In this document: positions 6,773-14,020 of the stretch, one piece after another | How the letters are laid out: every line of letters begins with the position of its first letter | How positions within the stretch are numbered: position 1 is the stretch's first letter | Source: an uncultured Caulobacter sp. | Lineage (GTDB): Bacteria; Pseudomonadota; Alphaproteobacteria; Caulobacterales; Caulobacteraceae | DNA length: 28,606 nucleotides | Direction of reading: 5' to 3' | NCBI RefSeq assembly: GCF_937900395.1 | Contig: NZ_CALCDX010000088.1 | Span: 1 to 28,606, forward strand | The notes under the pieces: generated by a model | Told to the model about the DNA's origin: nothing | What the model saw: the letters and a program-made list of their open reading frames with translations, nothing else | The model's database searches: none | Made by a program: the position numbers and the translations under genes

Positions 6773-9574
6773 CTAGGCCTTGCGGATCAGCCCTGTGAAG
6801 CCCGCCACCGACAGCGTTGTGATCACCCAGCCGGCAGCGATATAGAACCAGAGCCACCAGCGGAGCATTGGCCCGCAGGGTCTAGGACCTGGCTTGCACA
6901 GAGCATTGGCTGCGGGTCGCCAAGCGTCCTTCTGCTGTAGCGAAAGAACCGGGACGAGGACGTCGGTGGAGTAGGCAAAACCGCTGAAGCGCGGATAGCC
7001 GTCCGGCAAGCTGCCGTCGATCTCCCACTGCTTTCTGGCGACGTCATTGGTCGGCACCATGATCGTGTTGGCGCCGGTCCAGAAAAGTGTCGCCGTAAAG
7101 AAGATCAGGAAAGGCGCTGCGATCGCCGCGCGCTGGGGTTCATATCCAAATCCCATGATCACGCCATAGAGCCAGAGAAGCCATCGGCGAGGCGCGAAGG
7201 CGACCGTCTTTCTCTTAGCCTCTTCACGAGCGATCAGCACGCGCCGCGCCTCATGTTCACGGCCTTGGTTGCGCAACACCTTGGCCAGTTGCTCAAATGG
7301 TTGCCAAGAATTGGCCTCGGTGGCGGGGGCCGGTTGCCGATCCAGCCAGCGCAGACGGTTCTTGGCGTCTAGCGGGACCAGTCGAGAATAGGCAAGACCG
7401 TCGGCCATGAGCCGCCCTTGCTTTGGCCAGCTTGCCTCATCGTCTTCAATCCCATGAACTTCTGCGGCGCGAAGGTCCAAGGCCCCATTGGCCCGGAATT
7501 CCTCCATGATGATGAGCCCCCCCTTTACGCTCGCCCTTCGCAACGAGAGGCTGACATCACGACGATTGAGAAGCTTGACGTCGGAAAGATCGACGTCACC
7601 AGCAATCGACGCACTGGCAAGGTTTAGTCCGCCCAGAAGACGAACATCATTCCACCCGGCGACGTCCCCCTCAATCTTGGCGCTGGACAGGTTCAAGGCT
7701 GGGCCTCTACGGCCGTATAGCCTGCAGGCGCCAAGCTGGACATCGCCAGCAATCGTCGCTCTCGCCAGGTCAAGACGGCCGCAGGCGGTCAGGCCGTCGA
7801 TCAGCTGAAGGCTTCCGGCGAAGGTGGCCTTTTTGGCGTTTAACGCGACGCGGCGGCTCCTTAGCTTGGCCCCAGAGAGGTTAAGGCTGCCGCACAGGCT
7901 GTTACTAAGATCAATGAGTCCATCGACTTCGCTGTTAGCAAGGATGACGCCGCCGCCGACTTTCAGGGACTGCCCGCGCAGTGCGACATCTTCTCGTCCC
8001 TTAAACTTGGCGTTCAGGAACAGGAAGTGACCCTCAACGGTCATGAAGTTCAAACTCATCGCGCCCGTTGCGCTAAAGCCGATATGGCCGGTCATCGAGC
8101 CGGCGCAACGTGCGTGATCGGCTAGGAGCGCCCAACCTGAAGATGGGTGTAGCTGGGCCTTGTTGAGCCAAATGTTAGAACCAATCGTCGAATAGGGCAT
8201 GTAGACACCGTTGACGCTGGCGCCCGCCAAGGTGAGTCCGCCGCCAATTGAAGCGCTCTTTATGCTTAGGCGTCCCTCCAGGGAGGCGTCTGGCAAGTAG
8301 AGGTTTCCGCCGATCTTGGCTCCGTCCAACACCAAGGCTGTGGTCCTGTTGGTGGAGATCTCTAATCCTTCACCATCGAACGCCCCAGCGACGGCGATGC
8401 TGTGCAGATCGATGGAACCCGAAACACGAGCCCGGTCCAGATAGACACTGCCTTTGCACGCCACCCCGGGGCCGAAGATTGCTGCGCCGCTTCTTGGAGC
8501 GATGGTCGCCTCATGCAGCTCAATATCGTTACCTATCTTGCATCGGGTTAGGATGAGGCGCCCGGCGAGATCCATTTCGCGCGCGATCAAGCGCCCTGCA
8601 ATTGTCGTGTCGAACAACGCCAAGCCCCGCCCTCGCCGAGCACGATGGCAAGCGTTGCGCAGATTGACCGCGCCGCCGATCGTGGAGTTGTCGATCACGA
8701 TCTCGCCGATGCGCGGCACACGTCTGCCCAAAGCTGGGTAGTGTTGAAGCACCACCGAACGGCCGACATTCGAGCTCATGATTGCCAGGGCCGGATGCTT
8801 TCGCGCCGCCAACCTGGCGTTTTGCAAATCAATCCCGCCCCCGACATTGGCGTCGAAGAACCGCACCGAGCCGATGCTGCGAAAGCCGCGGCGTAGCAAA
8901 ACCGCACCGCCGATGGTCGAAAGCTCTACTCTTAGAGACACCTCGCTGCTGACGACGTCGCCGGAGCATTCAAGATTGCCTTGGACGGTTGTGCCAAACA
9001 GACGAATGCCACCGAAAGCTGCGAACTTTCCGCCCATCAACACCGAGCGCGTTACGCTTGCCCCCTCGAGATTGAGCGCTGGCTTGTCATTGGCGCTCAG
9101 CCGCGAGCCCCACAGCCTGAGATTTCCCTTGATGCGCGCTCCCAAGCACAGGACCGCGTCCTCGAACACCGATTGGCGCAGCACAACCGTGCCATCGATT
9201 TCGGCTTGATTGAGGTTGATCCCCTTCAGTTGGCAGTCGAGCAAACGCAGGTAGGGCAGCTTGGCGTTATGCAAGACGACGTCTGTGTCGAAGCTGCATT
9301 GCTCGAAAATCAACGGGAAGCGGATAACGCAAAACGAAAGATCCACCGCGCCGCGGATCTTGAAGTTCGAAACTGCTAAGCCCGAGCGTGGCACGAAGGA
9401 GGTGCATGCATCCTCAATGCAGATCCAGCGCACCAGCTCTGCGCGAACGACACGCTTGGTCTTAGCCACGCTGCTCGTAGGACCAGCTTGAACCGCTTTA
9501 AGAAACGCTAGCTCGCTGGTTGTGAGTTTGGAAAACTTGGTCAGCGCCAGCTCTGAAAGCAACTTGGGCCCCAC
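6773..9574 (-). CDS. Large repeat protein (predicted beta-solenoid) with C-terminal membrane domain
   Basis: The protein has 933 residues. From about residue 60 to 720 it is a series of roughly 20-residue units of pattern L-x-L-x-x-A-x-I-x-G, for example ATIAGDVQLGACRL, ASIAGDVDLSDVKL and ASIGGGLTLAGASV. This spacing suggests a right-handed beta-helix. A helical linker follows (PFEQLAKVLRNQGREHEARRVLIAREE). Two membrane segments come last, near residues 800-820 (AAIAAPFLIFFTATLFW) and 905-925 (WWLWFYIAAGWVITTLSVAG), ending TGLIRKA. A linker and 2-TM tail of this type, resembling ion-channel-like domains, occurs behind repeat domains in other bacteria; this is recall only. The start is GTG 9574, with CGGAG six bases upstream. 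Base composition is visibly lower in G+C than the flanks, suggesting horizontal acquisition. Function unknown. Confidence 0.8.
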   Translation of the reverse strand: MGPKLLSELALTKFSKLTTSELAFLKAVQAGPTSSVAKTKRVVRAELVRWICIEDACTSFVPRSGLAVSNFKIRGAVDLSFCVIRFPLIFEQCSFDTDVVLHNAKLPYLRLLDCQLKGINLNQAEIDGTVVLRQSVFEDAVLCLGARIKGNLRLWGSRLSANDKPALNLEGASVTRSVLMGGKFAAFGGIRLFGTTVQGNLECSGDVVSSEVSLRVELSTIGGAVLLRRGFRSIGSVRFFDANVGGGIDLQNARLAARKHPALAIMSSNVGRSVVLQHYPALGRRVPRIGEIVIDNSTIGGAVNLRNACHRARRGRGLALFDTTIAGRLIAREMDLAGRLILTRCKIGNDIELHEATIAPRSGAAIFGPGVACKGSVYLDRARVSGSIDLHSIAVAGAFDGEGLEISTNRTTALVLDGAKIGGNLYLPDASLEGRLSIKSASIGGGLTLAGASVNGVYMPYSTIGSNIWLNKAQLHPSSGWALLADHARCAGSMTGHIGFSATGAMSLNFMTVEGHFLFLNAKFKGREDVALRGQSLKVGGGVILANSEVDGLIDLSNSLCGSLNLSGAKLRSRRVALNAKKATFAGSLQLIDGLTACGRLDLARATIAGDVQLGACRLYGRRGPALNLSSAKIEGDVAGWNDVRLLGGLNLASASIAGDVDLSDVKLLNRRDVSLSLRRASVKGGLIIMEEFRANGALDLRAAEVHGIEDDEASWPKQGRLMADGLAYSRLVPLDAKNRLRWLDRQPAPATEANSWQPFEQLAKVLRNQGREHEARRVLIAREEAKRKTVAFAPRRWLLWLYGVIMGFGYEPQRAAIAAPFLIFFTATLFWTGANTIMVPTNDVARKQWEIDGSLPDGYPRFSGFAYSTDVLVPVLSLQQKDAWRPAANALCKPGPRPCGPMLRWWLWFYIAAGWVITTLSVAGFTGLIRKA

Positions 9575-9620
9575 GCTTTGCTCCGGCGTTTGCGCATTTT
9601 TTGTCGAGATGCCTTGAAGC

Positions 9621-9636
9621 TAGAGCATAAACTCTA
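9621..9636. promoter_or_regulatory. Palindrome upstream of the 933-residue gene
   Basis: TAGAG-CATAAA-CTCTA forms a short inverted repeat about 50 bases upstream of the GTG at 9574, in the most A/T-rich part of the intergenic region. It could be an operator or part of the promoter; no partner regulator is obvious. The rest of the gene-free stretch 9575-9891 holds a short CCCAAA-type tandem run near 9678-9693 and an unconvincing 66-codon frame at 9641-9841. Confidence 0.3.
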
Positions 9637-9891
9637 AGTCGTGACGAGCCCGTCTTCACCGCTAAGATTTCACAGGACCCAAACCCAAACCCAGTTGCTC
9701 TTGTTCGAAGGGCATCGCCCGATCGAGTTCGACAGGGTTACCCCCAACCAGCCGCACGCCCAGGCACGGAGGATAGACAGATTGAACAAGATCAACGCTC
9801 GTACGGCGCAGGGCCTGCTGATCGCAGATGGGCGCGGGTAAGAAGCGACTGCGTGTGGCCTGACGAAAGTCATGAGCCTGGAGAGGCCAAT

Positions 9892-10150
9892 ATGGAAACC
9901 CTCCGCTCGCTCGCCGCCGTCGCCGGTGCCAGTACCGGTGCCGGTGCCGGTGCCGGTGCCTCCAGCGGCATCGGCTATGAGCTGGCCGAGCTGTGCGTCC
10001 GCCACGGTTACGACCTCGTTATCGCTGCTGACCGTCTACTGGCCCAGAAGGAGCAGGTGCTGCACGGCCTGGGCGCCCAGGTCGAGGCAGTCTAAGGCGA
10101 TTTCCACGATCGAGGGCGTCGACAACCTGGTCAGCCTCCGCGCAAGCGGA
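9892..10150 (+). pseudogene. Remnant of a short-chain dehydrogenase/reductase
   Basis: The reading starting at ATG 9892 gives the classic SDR nucleotide-binding motif as GASSGIGYELAELCVRHGYDLVIAADR, then LHGLGAQVEAV and a stop at 10093-10095. The next SDR-like words, STIEGVDNLV, continue in the +1 frame from about 10096, so a single-base frameshift separates them, and homology then ends. Only the first 80 or so of about 250 expected residues remain. The glycine-rich loop is enlarged by a GGTGCC tandem array (9925-9960), which adds Gly-Ala pairs before GASSGIG. It lies between the atypical 933-residue gene and the LuxR gene, consistent with a decaying region. Confidence 0.7.
9925..9960 (+). 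repeat. GGTGCC hexanucleotide tandem repeat
   Basis: Six consecutive hexamers are present: GGTGCC, AGTACC, then four GGTGCC units. They encode Gly-Ala repeats inside the dehydrogenase remnant and look like a slippage-prone microsatellite. Confidence 0.85.
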
Positions 10151-10184
10151 TGGGGTGAACGTCCGCCTAGGCTCGCAATCCGAC

Positions 10185-10676
10185 CTACCCCGTCTCCACC
10201 AACTCTTCCATGAACAGCGCCATCAGCGCCGACTGTGAGCGGACGCCGGCCTTGGCGTAGACGCGGGTCAGCTGGGCGCGGACGGTGCCGGTCGCGGCGC
10301 CGCGCAGGGCGGCGATCTCGGCGACGTCGCAGCCCTTCAGCGCGAACAGGGCGACGTCGGCCTCGGCCGCGGTCAGCTTCCAGTCGGAAAAGCGCAGGCG
10401 GGCGAGGTCGGCCAGCGCGCCCTTGGCGGCGGCCACCGCGGCCTCGTCCTGGCGGGCGCGCAGGACGAGCCACCGGACCTGGGTCGCGCCAAACAGCACG
10501 CCGGCCAGCAGGGCCAGCGCCGCGCCGCCCTCGGCCAGCAGATGCTTGCCCATGCCGTCGGCGCGCACATCGCCCGTGAAATCGACCAGGAAGAACAGGG
10601 TCGCGGCCAGCTGCAGGATCACGACGACCGCGATCATCGTGATCCTGCGTTCCAGAGCTCGCCGCCGCTTGATCAT
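10185..10676 (-). CDS. Membrane-anchored LuxR-type helix-turn-helix regulator
   Basis: The protein has 163 residues from ATG 10676. Two membrane segments come first: IAVVVILQLAATLFFLVDF near residues 15-33 and LLAEGGAALALLAGVLFGA near 46-64. A C-terminal LuxR/GerE-type domain follows: LTAAEADVALFALKGCDVAEIAALRGAATGTVRAQLTRVYAKAGV (read near residues 102-146). There is no receiver domain, so it would be a one-component, membrane-tethered transcription factor or sensor. The gene starts 10 bases after the stop of cytochrome b561 on the same strand, so the two are probably cotranscribed. An upstream in-frame start at 10718 would overlap the b561 gene and adds non-membrane residues, so the shorter start is chosen. 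Confidence 0.82.
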   Translation of the reverse strand: MIKRRRALERRITMIAVVVILQLAATLFFLVDFTGDVRADGMGKHLLAEGGAALALLAGVLFGATQVRWLVLRARQDEAAVAAAKGALADLARLRFSDWKLTAAEADVALFALKGCDVAEIAALRGAATGTVRAQLTRVYAKAGVRSQSALMALFMEELVETG

Positions 10677-10686
10677 GCGGTATGGC

Positions 10687-11316
10687 TTAGCGCCGCCCGG
10701 GCAGCATCGCCAAGACAATCCGCCGACCGCTGCGCCGCGTCTCGAACACCACGCCGGCGATATGCAGCACGATCAGGACGTAGAGCAGGTGGACGGCGGT
10801 CTCGTGGACCTCGGCCAGCGGCCCCTCCTCGCGTTCGCCGCCGCCCTCGCGGGCCTCCTCGCCCTCGTCCTCCTCACGCTCCAGGCGCTGCGCGGTCGCC
10901 GTGAGCGGAGCCGCGCCGAGCTGGCCTTCGGGCTTGGCCGGGGCGCTGACCATCAGCACGCCCGTGACGATGATGACCGCCAGCGTGCTCCAGATCGCAT
11001 AGACCATCAGGGCGCCCAGCGGATTGTGCGAGGCGTGCTCGCTGCGCTTGCCCGTCGCGATCTCACGGATGTGGGCCAGGGCCCGGCCGGGGCTGGGCGG
11101 GAAGGCCGAGAAGCGCGCCTCGGCTGGACCGATAACGCCCCAGATCAAGCGCAGGATCAGGGTGGCGGCCACGGCGTAGCCGACCCAGACGTGCGCGTCC
11201 GAGCCTTCCTCGGTGATCAGGGCGTTGGCGAGGATCGCCGCGACGATGGTCCAGTGGGTCAGCTTGACCACCGGATCCCAACGACGCGGCGGCGCGGCGG
11301 TCTCAGTCGCGGTCAT
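10687..11316 (-). CDS. Cytochrome b561 family protein
   Basis: The protein has 209 residues. The opening RRWDPVVKLTHWTIVAAILANAL carries the usual first-helix His. Further helices are GYAVAATLILRLIWGVIG, with the LRLIWG motif, and SHNPLGALMVYAIWSTLAVIIVTGVLM. A final helix reads AVHLLYVLIVLHIAGVVFE. These are features of bacterial b561-type di-heme membrane cytochromes that move electrons between the quinone pool and periplasmic acceptors. An acidic Glu-rich loop (residues about 145-165) replaces a simple linker. The start overlaps the end of the His/Asp-rich gene by 14 bases and the LuxR gene follows, so this is the middle gene of a three-gene unit. The partner electron acceptor is not identifiable. 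Confidence 0.88.
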   Translation of the reverse strand: MTATETAAPPRRWDPVVKLTHWTIVAAILANALITEEGSDAHVWVGYAVAATLILRLIWGVIGPAEARFSAFPPSPGRALAHIREIATGKRSEHASHNPLGALMVYAIWSTLAVIIVTGVLMVSAPAKPEGQLGAAPLTATAQRLEREEDEGEEAREGGGEREEGPLAEVHETAVHLLYVLIVLHIAGVVFETRRSGRRIVLAMLPGRR

Positions 11317-11587
11317 GACGGCGCTCCTGGTCGTGGTTCTCGTCGTGCTTCTCGTCGCGATCCTTGCGGTCCGCGTGGTCCTTGCGGTCGTCGTCCTTGT
11401 CGTGGCGCGCCGCGCGATCGTCGGCGTGCTCGGCCTTGCGCGCCGTGAGAGACGGCGCGGGCTTGGCGGCCTGGGACGGCGCGGCGGCGACCTTGGCCGG
11501 CGTGGGCTTGGCGTCGTCCGCCAAGGCCGGGGCGGCGGCCAAGGACAGGATCAGAAGGCTGGCGCCCAGGGCGTAGCGCTTGGTCAT
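11303..11587 (-). CDS. Small exported His/Asp-rich protein
   Basis: The protein has 94 residues from ATG 11587. Residues 1-23 form a signal peptide (KRYALGASLLILSLAAAPALA), followed by an Ala/Pro linker and a tail of about 45 residues made almost only of Asp, His, Lys, Arg and Glu, for example HDENHDQERRHDRD. Such tails often bind divalent metals, but that is inference. It is the first gene of a unit with cytochrome b561 and the LuxR-type regulator. A longer frame to 11635 runs into the leader. The ribosome binding site GGGAGA sits 11 bases upstream and lies inside a hairpin arm, suggesting control of translation. Confidence 0.75.
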   Translation of the reverse strand: MTKRYALGASLLILSLAAAPALADDAKPTPAKVAAAPSQAAKPAPSLTARKAEHADDRAARHDKDDDRKDHADRKDRDEKHDENHDQERRHDRD

Positions 11588-11595
11588 TTGCAGTT

Positions 11596-11616
11596 CTCCC
11601 GTGCTGATGACGGGAG
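11596..11616 (-). promoter_or_regulatory. Leader hairpin covering the ribosome binding site of the His/Asp-rich gene
   Basis: CTCCCGT at 11596-11602 pairs with ACGGGAG at 11610-11616 around a seven-base loop. In the minus-strand mRNA the 3' arm is ACGGGAG and contains the ribosome binding site. When folded, the site would be hidden, so opening of the hairpin could control the whole three-gene unit. Confidence 0.45.
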
Positions 11617-11658
11617 AGGACCTGCGCCCTCCCACCGGCCGCGACCATCGGCGGACGG

Positions 11659-11691
11659 CTTACAGAGGCCGGAATAAGCGCCTGCTTACAG
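11659..11691 (-). promoter_or_regulatory. Direct repeat CTGTAAGC upstream of the b561 cluster
   Basis: On the minus strand CTGTAAGC occurs twice, at 11684-11691 and 11659-11666, with a related GCTTATTC between them. It could be a regulator binding site for the downstream cluster. The outer copy overlaps the stop of the neighbouring membrane-protein gene. Confidence 0.3.
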
Positions 11692-12228
11692 GGCTCGCGC
11701 CTCGACCACCTGACAGCTCCAGCGATCCCAGGGGCCCGCGGCCTGCCCCAGGTTGATCGCCGCGAAGATCAGCTTGCCGCCGATCGGGATGGTCCCCTGA
11801 ACCACGGCGGAGACGGTTCCCGCCGCCGCGCGCCCCTTGGTCATCCGACAGGACAGGCGCGGGTCGGCGATCTCCAGGCCCGAGACGTTGGTCGCCCCGC
11901 CTGTCAGCAGGACATCTCCCGCCTTGTTGCGATTGGCCTGAACCCCGTCTAGCACCACGAAACGCTCGGGATGAGCGCGGACCTGGGCGGGATCCGGCAA
12001 GGCGCGCGCCGAGCGCGCCAGGGAGGGCGCGGGCGGCGGCGCTTCCTCCTTGGGCCGCGTCACCGCCACCAGCACCGCGCCGCCCAGGAACACGGCCAGG
12101 AACGTCGCGAGCGCCCGCGCCGGCGTCGCGACCACGGACCACCCCGGCCGAGGGCGAAACACGAAGACGAACGCCGCGACCGAGGCGATAAGCCAAAGCA
12201 CAGGCAAGGCGGCGGTCACGAACCCCAT
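11686..12228 (-). CDS. Unknown membrane-anchored protein
   Basis: The protein has 180 residues. Two membrane helices lie at residues about 4-24 (VTAALPVLWLIASVAAFVFVF) and 38-57 (ARALATFLAVFLGGAVLVAV). A soluble domain of about 120 residues follows, containing HPERFVVLDGVQANRNKAGDVLLTGG, ADPRLSCRM and a final WDRWSCQVVEARAL. Two Cys residues, Cys152-type and one near the C-terminus, could form a disulfide if the domain is periplasmic. I do not recognise the family. It is transcribed in the same direction as the b561 cluster and ends about 100 bases before it, with GH16 upstream on the same strand. Confidence 0.65.
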   Translation of the reverse strand: MGFVTAALPVLWLIASVAAFVFVFRPRPGWSVVATPARALATFLAVFLGGAVLVAVTRPKEEAPPPAPSLARSARALPDPAQVRAHPERFVVLDGVQANRNKAGDVLLTGGATNVSGLEIADPRLSCRMTKGRAAAGTVSAVVQGTIPIGGKLIFAAINLGQAAGPWDRWSCQVVEARAL

Positions 12229-12319
12229 CAGACAATCCCTTCCGGCCTCGCTCGGCCGCCTGGCATGTAGAGCAAGCGCGCGCGCCTTTCCAAGCCCCTG
12301 GACAAGGGAATGGCCGACG

Positions 12320-13207
12320 CTAGCGCTGGCTGACCCGCACCCAATCCACCTCCATCGTCGCCGGCAAGGCCGTCTCGTCGACGCCCTTGGCGTTGGCGCC
12401 CTCGGGCCAGCGGCCGCCGAAGGCGAGGTTCAGGATCAGGTGGAAAGGACGGTCGAACGGCGCGGGACCGGCTTCCGCATCGTCGCGCTTCCAATCCTTC
12501 TGGTCGGCGCGGGCGTATTCGCGGCCGTCGACGAACCAGGCGATCGCCTCGGGCGTCCATTCGACCGCATAGACGTGGAAGCCGTCCGGCGAGGCCGGCA
12601 TGACGGCGTTTCCGCCCGCCTGGCGGTGCGCTCCGGCGGCGTCGGCGGCGAAGTGGATCGTGCCAAACACCCGGTTCTCCCGGCCGCCGTCACAGGCCTC
12701 ACACGGCGCGCCCAGGTTGACTGTCTCCAGGATGTCGATCTCGCCGGATTTCGGCCAGCCGCCATAGGTCGACAGCTCGGGCATCATCCAGATCGCCGGC
12801 CACACGCCCTGGCCGCCGGGGGCCCGCGCCCGCGCCTCGATCCGTCCGTAGAGCCAGCTGGCCTTGCCCTGGGTGACGATCTTGCCGGAGGCGTAGTCAC
12901 CGGTCTTCATCGGCCCGGTCGGGCCGGCCCACGGATTGGCCAGGCCCTTGGTCTTGCGCTTGACCACCGTCAGCCGAAGCATCCCGTCCTTGACCGAGAC
13001 CGTGTCCGGATCGGCCACATAGCATTGGCGCTCGTCGTTGCCGCCGCCGCCGCAATCCGCGGCAGGGGTCCAGCGGGTCAGGTCCAGCTTGTCGCCGTCG
13101 AACTCGTCCGCCCAGACCGGTTTCCATTCCCCGGCCTGAGCTTGGGCGGCCGCCGGCGCGAGGGCGAGGGCCATGACGAGGGCGAGGGTTGATTGGGAAG
13201 CGCACAT
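12320..13207 (-). CDS. Secreted GH16 family beta-glucanase
   Basis: The protein has 295 residues. A signal peptide at residues 1-23 ends PAAAQA. The mature part starts WKPVWADEFDGDKLDLTRW, as usual for family 16 glycoside hydrolases. The catalytic motif is SGEIDILE near residue 145, with nucleophile and acid/base Glu at its ends. Further family words are GVWPAIWMMP, FHVYAVEWTPEAIAWFVDG and PFHLILNLAFGGRWP. Enzymes of this type cut beta-1,3 or beta-1,3/1,4 glucans outside the cell; the exact substrate is not clear. The insert CEACDGG after the active site could hold a disulfide. The gene is divergent from rnhB. A -10-like TAGGGT at 13214-13219 places transcription exactly at the ATG (13207). 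Confidence 0.92.
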   Translation of the reverse strand: MCASQSTLALVMALALAPAAAQAQAGEWKPVWADEFDGDKLDLTRWTPAADCGGGGNDERQCYVADPDTVSVKDGMLRLTVVKRKTKGLANPWAGPTGPMKTGDYASGKIVTQGKASWLYGRIEARARAPGGQGVWPAIWMMPELSTYGGWPKSGEIDILETVNLGAPCEACDGGRENRVFGTIHFAADAAGAHRQAGGNAVMPASPDGFHVYAVEWTPEAIAWFVDGREYARADQKDWKRDDAEAGPAPFDRPFHLILNLAFGGRWPEGANAKGVDETALPATMEVDWVRVSQR

Positions 13208-13213
13208 GGCGAG

Positions 13214-13219
13214 ACCCTA
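13214..13219 (-). promoter_or_regulatory. Candidate leaderless -10 of the GH16 gene
   Basis: On the minus strand GACTAGGGTC includes a TAGGGT hexamer whose last base is seven before the ATG at 13207, so the mRNA would begin with the start codon. No ribosome binding site is visible. Confidence 0.4.
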
Positions 13220-13259
13220 GTCCGCCCCGCCGGACATTCCCATCCCGCGCGAAGCGGCC

Positions 13260-13265
13260 TAAACA
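13260..13265 (+). promoter_or_regulatory. Candidate leaderless -10 of rnhB
   Basis: GCCTAAAC resembles GCTANAWC. The hexamer TAAACA at 13260-13265 would start transcription at about 13272, one base before the ATG at 13273. This favours the 13273 start over the ATG at 13291. Confidence 0.38.
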
Positions 13266-13272
13266 CCGGTCC

Positions 13273-13920
13273 ATGCCGTCCGGACCCGACATGATGTTGG
13301 AGATGGCCTGCGGACAGGGGCCTGTCTGCGGGGTGGACGAGGCTGGGCGCGGCCCGTGGGCCGGGCCGGTCAGCGCCGCGGCGGTGATCCTGGATCCCGA
13401 TCGAGTCCCCAAGGGCCTCAACGACTCCAAGAAGCTCTCGGCCAAGGCCCGCGCGGCCCTGGAGGAAGAGATCAAGGCCGTCGCCATCGCCTGGTGCGTC
13501 GACATGGCCTCGATCGAAGAGATCGCCGAGTACAACATCCTGCACGCCACCGGGCGGGCCATGTGCCGGGCGATCGAAGGCCTGTCGGTGACCCCCGCCA
13601 TCGCCCTGGTCGACGGCAACTACCGCTTCCCGCTGCCGTGCGAGATCAAGACCGTGGTCAAGGGCGACTCTCTGTCGTGCTCGATCGCCGCCGCCTCGAT
13701 CCTGGCCAAGGAGGCCCGCGACCGGCTGATGATCGAGATGGACGCGGTCTATCCCGGCTACGGCTTCGCCAGCCACAAGGGTTACCACGCGCGCATTCAC
13801 GTCGAGGGCCTGGTGAAGCTCGGCCCCTCGCCGATCCACCGCCTGGGCTGGGCCCCGGTGAAGGCCGCGCTGGCGGGCGAATTGAACCTGCAGCTGCCGT
13901 TCGAGGACGCGGCCGAGTAG
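13273..13920 (+). CDS. rnhB: Ribonuclease HII
   Basis: The protein has 215 residues and degrades the RNA strand of RNA-DNA hybrids and removes misincorporated ribonucleotides. The catalytic motif GVDEAGRGPWAGPV begins at residue 20, with Asp22 and Glu23. Other family words are LNDSKKLSAKAR, ALVDGN, VKGDSLSCSIAAASILAKEARD (read near residues 135-155) and YGFASHKGY. Length and motif order are normal. The open frame extends upstream to 13189 but that part overlaps the GH16 5' end; the start at 13273 is supported by the -10 position. The gene ends about 100 bases before ccrM, on the same strand. Confidence 0.95.
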   Translation: MPSGPDMMLEMACGQGPVCGVDEAGRGPWAGPVSAAAVILDPDRVPKGLNDSKKLSAKARAALEEEIKAVAIAWCVDMASIEEIAEYNILHATGRAMCRAIEGLSVTPAIALVDGNYRFPLPCEIKTVVKGDSLSCSIAAASILAKEARDRLMIEMDAVYPGYGFASHKGYHARIHVEGLVKLGPSPIHRLGWAPVKAALAGELNLQLPFEDAAE

Positions 13921-13937
13921 CGAGGGCTCTAGCCTCG

Positions 13938-13952
13938 TTTACGTCTCGCTAA
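13938..13952 (+). promoter_or_regulatory. Candidate CtrA box upstream of ccrM
   Basis: TTTA-N7-CTAA at 13938-13952 matches the CtrA consensus TTAA-N7-TTAA with two mismatches and lies about 70 bases before ccrM. In C. crescentus CtrA activates ccrM in late predivisional cells. Assignment here is by analogy and position. Confidence 0.5.
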
Positions 13953-13983
13953 CCACGTCCATACACACCGCGTTTACTAGAAA

Positions 13984-13995
13984 GACTCATGATTC
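13984..13995 (+). promoter_or_regulatory. Two GANTC methylation sites in the ccrM leader
   Basis: GACTC (13984-13988) and GATTC (13991-13995) are both CcrM targets, separated by two bases, 26 bases before the ccrM start. The C. crescentus ccrM leader likewise has two GANTC sites, whose methylation reduces transcription. This suggests conserved negative feedback. Confidence 0.7.
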
Positions 13996-14020
13996 CGTTC
14001 TCTTTCTTGAGGACGCGGAC

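Noticed and set aside
9641..9841. A 66-codon plus-strand frame
   Set aside because: It contains a CCCAAA tandem run, has no ribosome site and no recognisable family; I cannot support it as a gene.
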